From Methanobacteriota archaeon (GTDB taxonomy: Archaea > Methanobacteriota > Methanobacteria > Methanobacteriales > Methanobacteriaceae): DNA of 6,938 nt. The DNA lies in NCBI GenBank assembly GCA_023430285.1, contig JAEZAV010000012.1, forward strand, positions 1 to 6,938, given 5' to 3'. Every line of letters begins with the position of its first letter. The stretch's first letter is position 1. The notes beneath the pieces were generated by a model, which was not told the origin of the DNA, did no database searches, and saw only the letters and a list, made by a program, of their open reading frames with translations. The position numbers were made by a program, and so were the translations under genes. Positions 5,524 through 6,938 of the stretch are shown here, piece by piece.

Positions 5524-6282
5524 ATGATGACCAACCAAGATGCAGGCACACTGAACCAGATAAAAATTTTTGGAACAAAAAATGGGTTAAACATTGTTAA
5601 CAGCCCAATAAAGTCCAAAATTCTGGAAATATTAGAAGAAAATGAGAGAAGTGGTGCTGAAATTGTGAAGTTAACAGGAAAATCAAAGGCAACAATATCT
5701 GCCCACCTTAATGATCTGGTTGAAATGGGCATCATAGAATCTAAACCTAACCCCAAGGATGGGAGGAGTAAAATATTCTTCATCAAATCCAGCTATCTCG
5801 GTGATCTCACAAGAAAAAATGATTTCAATAAAGAGCTGGATGATTACATCACAGAGGGAGTTGTAAATTCTGAGGATCCATTTGCATTTTTCAGATTTGT
5901 TTTTCGAACCTTCAGAGTAGCTTTAATAGAAGAAGGAGTTAACATAGATCCAATTTTACATAACGCCGGAGTTAAAGTGGGTGAAACCTTTTACAGTAAA
6001 CTTAAAGACTCACAAACAGATAGCTTCATAGAGAATATTGCAGATTTCTGGCAGAAAAATAAACTTGGAAAAATTAAGACAGAAACTCTTGAACCATTAA
6101 CCTTGAAAGCTTATGACTGCTTTGAATGCGAAGATTTACCTAAGATAGGAAGATCCGCTTGTGCATTTGATTCAGGAATTCTTGAAGCCATATTTTCTGC
6201 ACATTTCGGTCGCAAGGTAGATGTTGAAGAGATAAAATGTTTTGCAAAGGGAGATGATTACTGCTCCTTCGTTGTCAAATAA
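5524..6282 (+). CDS. msvR: MsvR, methanogen V4R-domain redox-responsive transcription regulator
   Basis: A 252-residue DNA-binding regulator. The N-terminal ArsR-like winged helix (about 27-90) has SKILEILEEN, the recognition-helix stretch KSKATISAHLNDLVEMG, and a wing at PNPKDGRSK. A helical middle region leads to a C-terminal V4R domain (about 190-252) with Cys199, Cys202, Cys213, Cys239 and Cys247 (DCFECEDL, SACAFDSG, EEIKCFAKGDDYCSF). In characterised MsvR proteins such cysteines respond to redox state. In M. thermautotrophicus, MsvR represses its own gene and the divergent fpaA operon; the same layout and matching operator sequences are present here. ATG 5524 (or 5527) is chosen because an in-frame TTG at 5494 would begin 2 nt after the TATA box, upstream of any transcript. 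A weak GTGA (5516-5519) precedes the ATG. Confidence 0.9.
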   Translation: MMTNQDAGTLNQIKIFGTKNGLNIVNSPIKSKILEILEENERSGAEIVKLTGKSKATISAHLNDLVEMGIIESKPNPKDGRSKIFFIKSSYLGDLTRKNDFNKELDDYITEGVVNSEDPFAFFRFVFRTFRVALIEEGVNIDPILHNAGVKVGETFYSKLKDSQTDSFIENIADFWQKNKLGKIKTETLEPLTLKAYDCFECEDLPKIGRSACAFDSGILEAIFSAHFGRKVDVEEIKCFAKGDDYCSFVVK

Positions 6283-6289
6283 AATTAGA

Positions 6290-6938
6290 TCATTCTTTTT
6301 TATTCGGGCTAAACTTGACTAAAGTAGTTGTTAAGTATTTTTTATCCTTTGTAAACCCCTTGAATATATTTTCATCAGGCATGGTACAATTCTGTACCGA
6401 AAAGATTGTTTTTTCCCGTTCATCCGCTTCAATAATCCTTTCAAGATCTTCTGAATGTCTTGAAGTCTTCATGATAACGAAGGTATCAGCATGGGGCAAT
6501 ATTTTTTCTAACCTGTCATCAACTTTAGGCACAACAACAAGAAGTTCATCCTTCTCAACCAAAGATATTCCCGATGCAGCTGCACATCCCGTGAAAGAAG
6601 TTATTCCCGGTACAACTTCTATTTCAAATCCTAACTTCGAAATTCTATCTGCTACGTATGCAAAGGTGCTGAATATGGTTGGATCTCCAAGTGTAATGAA
6701 TGCTACATTCAAACCTTTTTCCAGCCTTCTTTCGATACGATCCGCAGCATGATCCCAGTAAAGATTTAACTCTGATTTATCCTCAATCATTGGAAAAAGA
6801 GGATCCACTACTTCATACTCATCTTCACGTTCATCTAAAACCGGTTGAATTATTGTAAGTGCGATGCTGGGTTTAGATTCTGCAGATCTCGGAGAACATA
6901 TGACATCTACAGTTTTTAGTAGTTTACTTGCCTTTATA
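6290..6938 (-). CDS. cbiL: Cobalt-factor II / precorrin-2 C20-methyltransferase (5' end beyond the window)
   Basis: The C-terminal 215 residues of a SAM-dependent corrin methyltransferase. It adds the C20 methyl group in cobalamin synthesis; in methanogens the anaerobic route uses cobalt-factor II. Visible tetrapyrrole-methylase features are VICSPRSAESKPSIAL near the visible N-terminus, the LGDPTIFSTFAYV loop, VPGITSFTGCAAASGI, a VVVPKVDDRLEKIL strand and helix, and FVIMKTSRHSEDLERII. The frame stays open to the right edge (last bases TATAAAG on the minus strand, reading ...IKASKLLK). The gene therefore starts outside the window, and probably about 20 residues with the first G-x-G-P-G-D motif are missing. 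Valine GTG codons occur near 6808, but the reading frame and conserved sequence continue well upstream of them. It is tail-to-tail with msvR, with a 7-bp gap. Cobalamin is needed for the methanogen methyltransferase Mtr. Confidence 0.85.
   Translation of the reverse strand, partial: IKASKLLKTVDVICSPRSAESKPSIALTIIQPVLDEREDEYEVVDPLFPMIEDKSELNLYWDHAADRIERRLEKGLNVAFITLGDPTIFSTFAYVADRISKLGFEIEVVPGITSFTGCAAASGISLVEKDELLVVVPKVDDRLEKILPHADTFVIMKTSRHSEDLERIIEADEREKTIFSVQNCTMPDENIFKGFTKDKKYLTTTLVKFSPNKKE
6293..6301 (+). terminator. Possible msvR terminator inside the 3' end of cbiL
   Basis: A T-rich tract with six T (6296-6301) begins 13 bp after the msvR stop and lies within the last codons of the opposing cbiL gene. 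The msvR transcript probably ends here, with slight antisense overlap. Confidence 0.35.

Noticed and set aside
6315..6752. Open frame of 145 codons on the plus strand opposite cbiL
   Set aside because: It is a shadow of the cbiL reading frame; it has no domain features and no promoter was seen.

Overview
The window looks like chromosomal DNA of a hydrogenotrophic methanogen of the order Methanobacteriales, probably Methanobacterium or a close relative. Four things point there: an F420H2 oxidase (FprA/FpaA), a divergently transcribed MsvR-type regulator with a V4R domain, a CofH-family radical SAM enzyme linked to F420 synthesis, and a DUF166 protein typical of methanogens. The DNA is A+T-rich. 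Archaeal TTTATATA boxes lie upstream of genes, strong GGAGG ribosome binding sites precede several starts, and oligo-T tracts follow stops. No mobile element, CRISPR array, tRNA or rRNA was seen.

Left part (1-2092). The first 24 codons of a minus-strand gene, possibly DsrE-like, run off the left edge. Next is a minus-strand DUF166 / putative dTMP synthase gene (144-797). A 251-bp divergent intergenic region (798-1048) carries promoter elements for both sides, including a perfect 14-bp palindrome over the likely TATA box of the DUF166 gene. A CofH-family radical SAM gene follows on the plus strand (1049-2092) and ends in an oligo-T terminator.

Middle part (2093-5366). A single-cysteine flavoprotein disulfide reductase of the CoA-disulfide reductase / NADH oxidase type (2324-3673, plus) converges on a two-gene minus-strand operon. 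That operon is fprA (5366-4158) followed 22 bp later by a short rubrerythrin (4135-3719).

Right part (5367-6938). The fprA-msvR intergenic region holds two TTTATATA boxes facing opposite ways and two copies of a 19-nt sequence that is itself an inverted repeat (GTTCGTGTCGATACGAACC). This closely fits the MsvR binding box known from Methanothermobacter thermautotrophicus. MsvR (5524-6282, plus) is followed tail-to-tail, 7 bp away, by a cobalt-factor II C20-methyltransferase gene (cbiL, 6290 to beyond the right edge).

How the parts work together: fprA, the rubrerythrin, msvR and the flavoprotein oxidoreductase form an oxygen/peroxide-defence island. FprA reduces O2 to water with F420H2, rubrerythrin removes peroxide, the flavoprotein handles NAD(P)H-dependent disulfide, polysulfide or O2 reduction, and MsvR represses the divergent promoters in response to redox state. 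The cofH-like gene beside the island may connect to F420 supply, but its sequence looks diverged. The core system is known. The less described points are the operon without a separate rubredoxin-like gene, the cofH paralog, and possible operators upstream of the flavoprotein and DUF166 genes.
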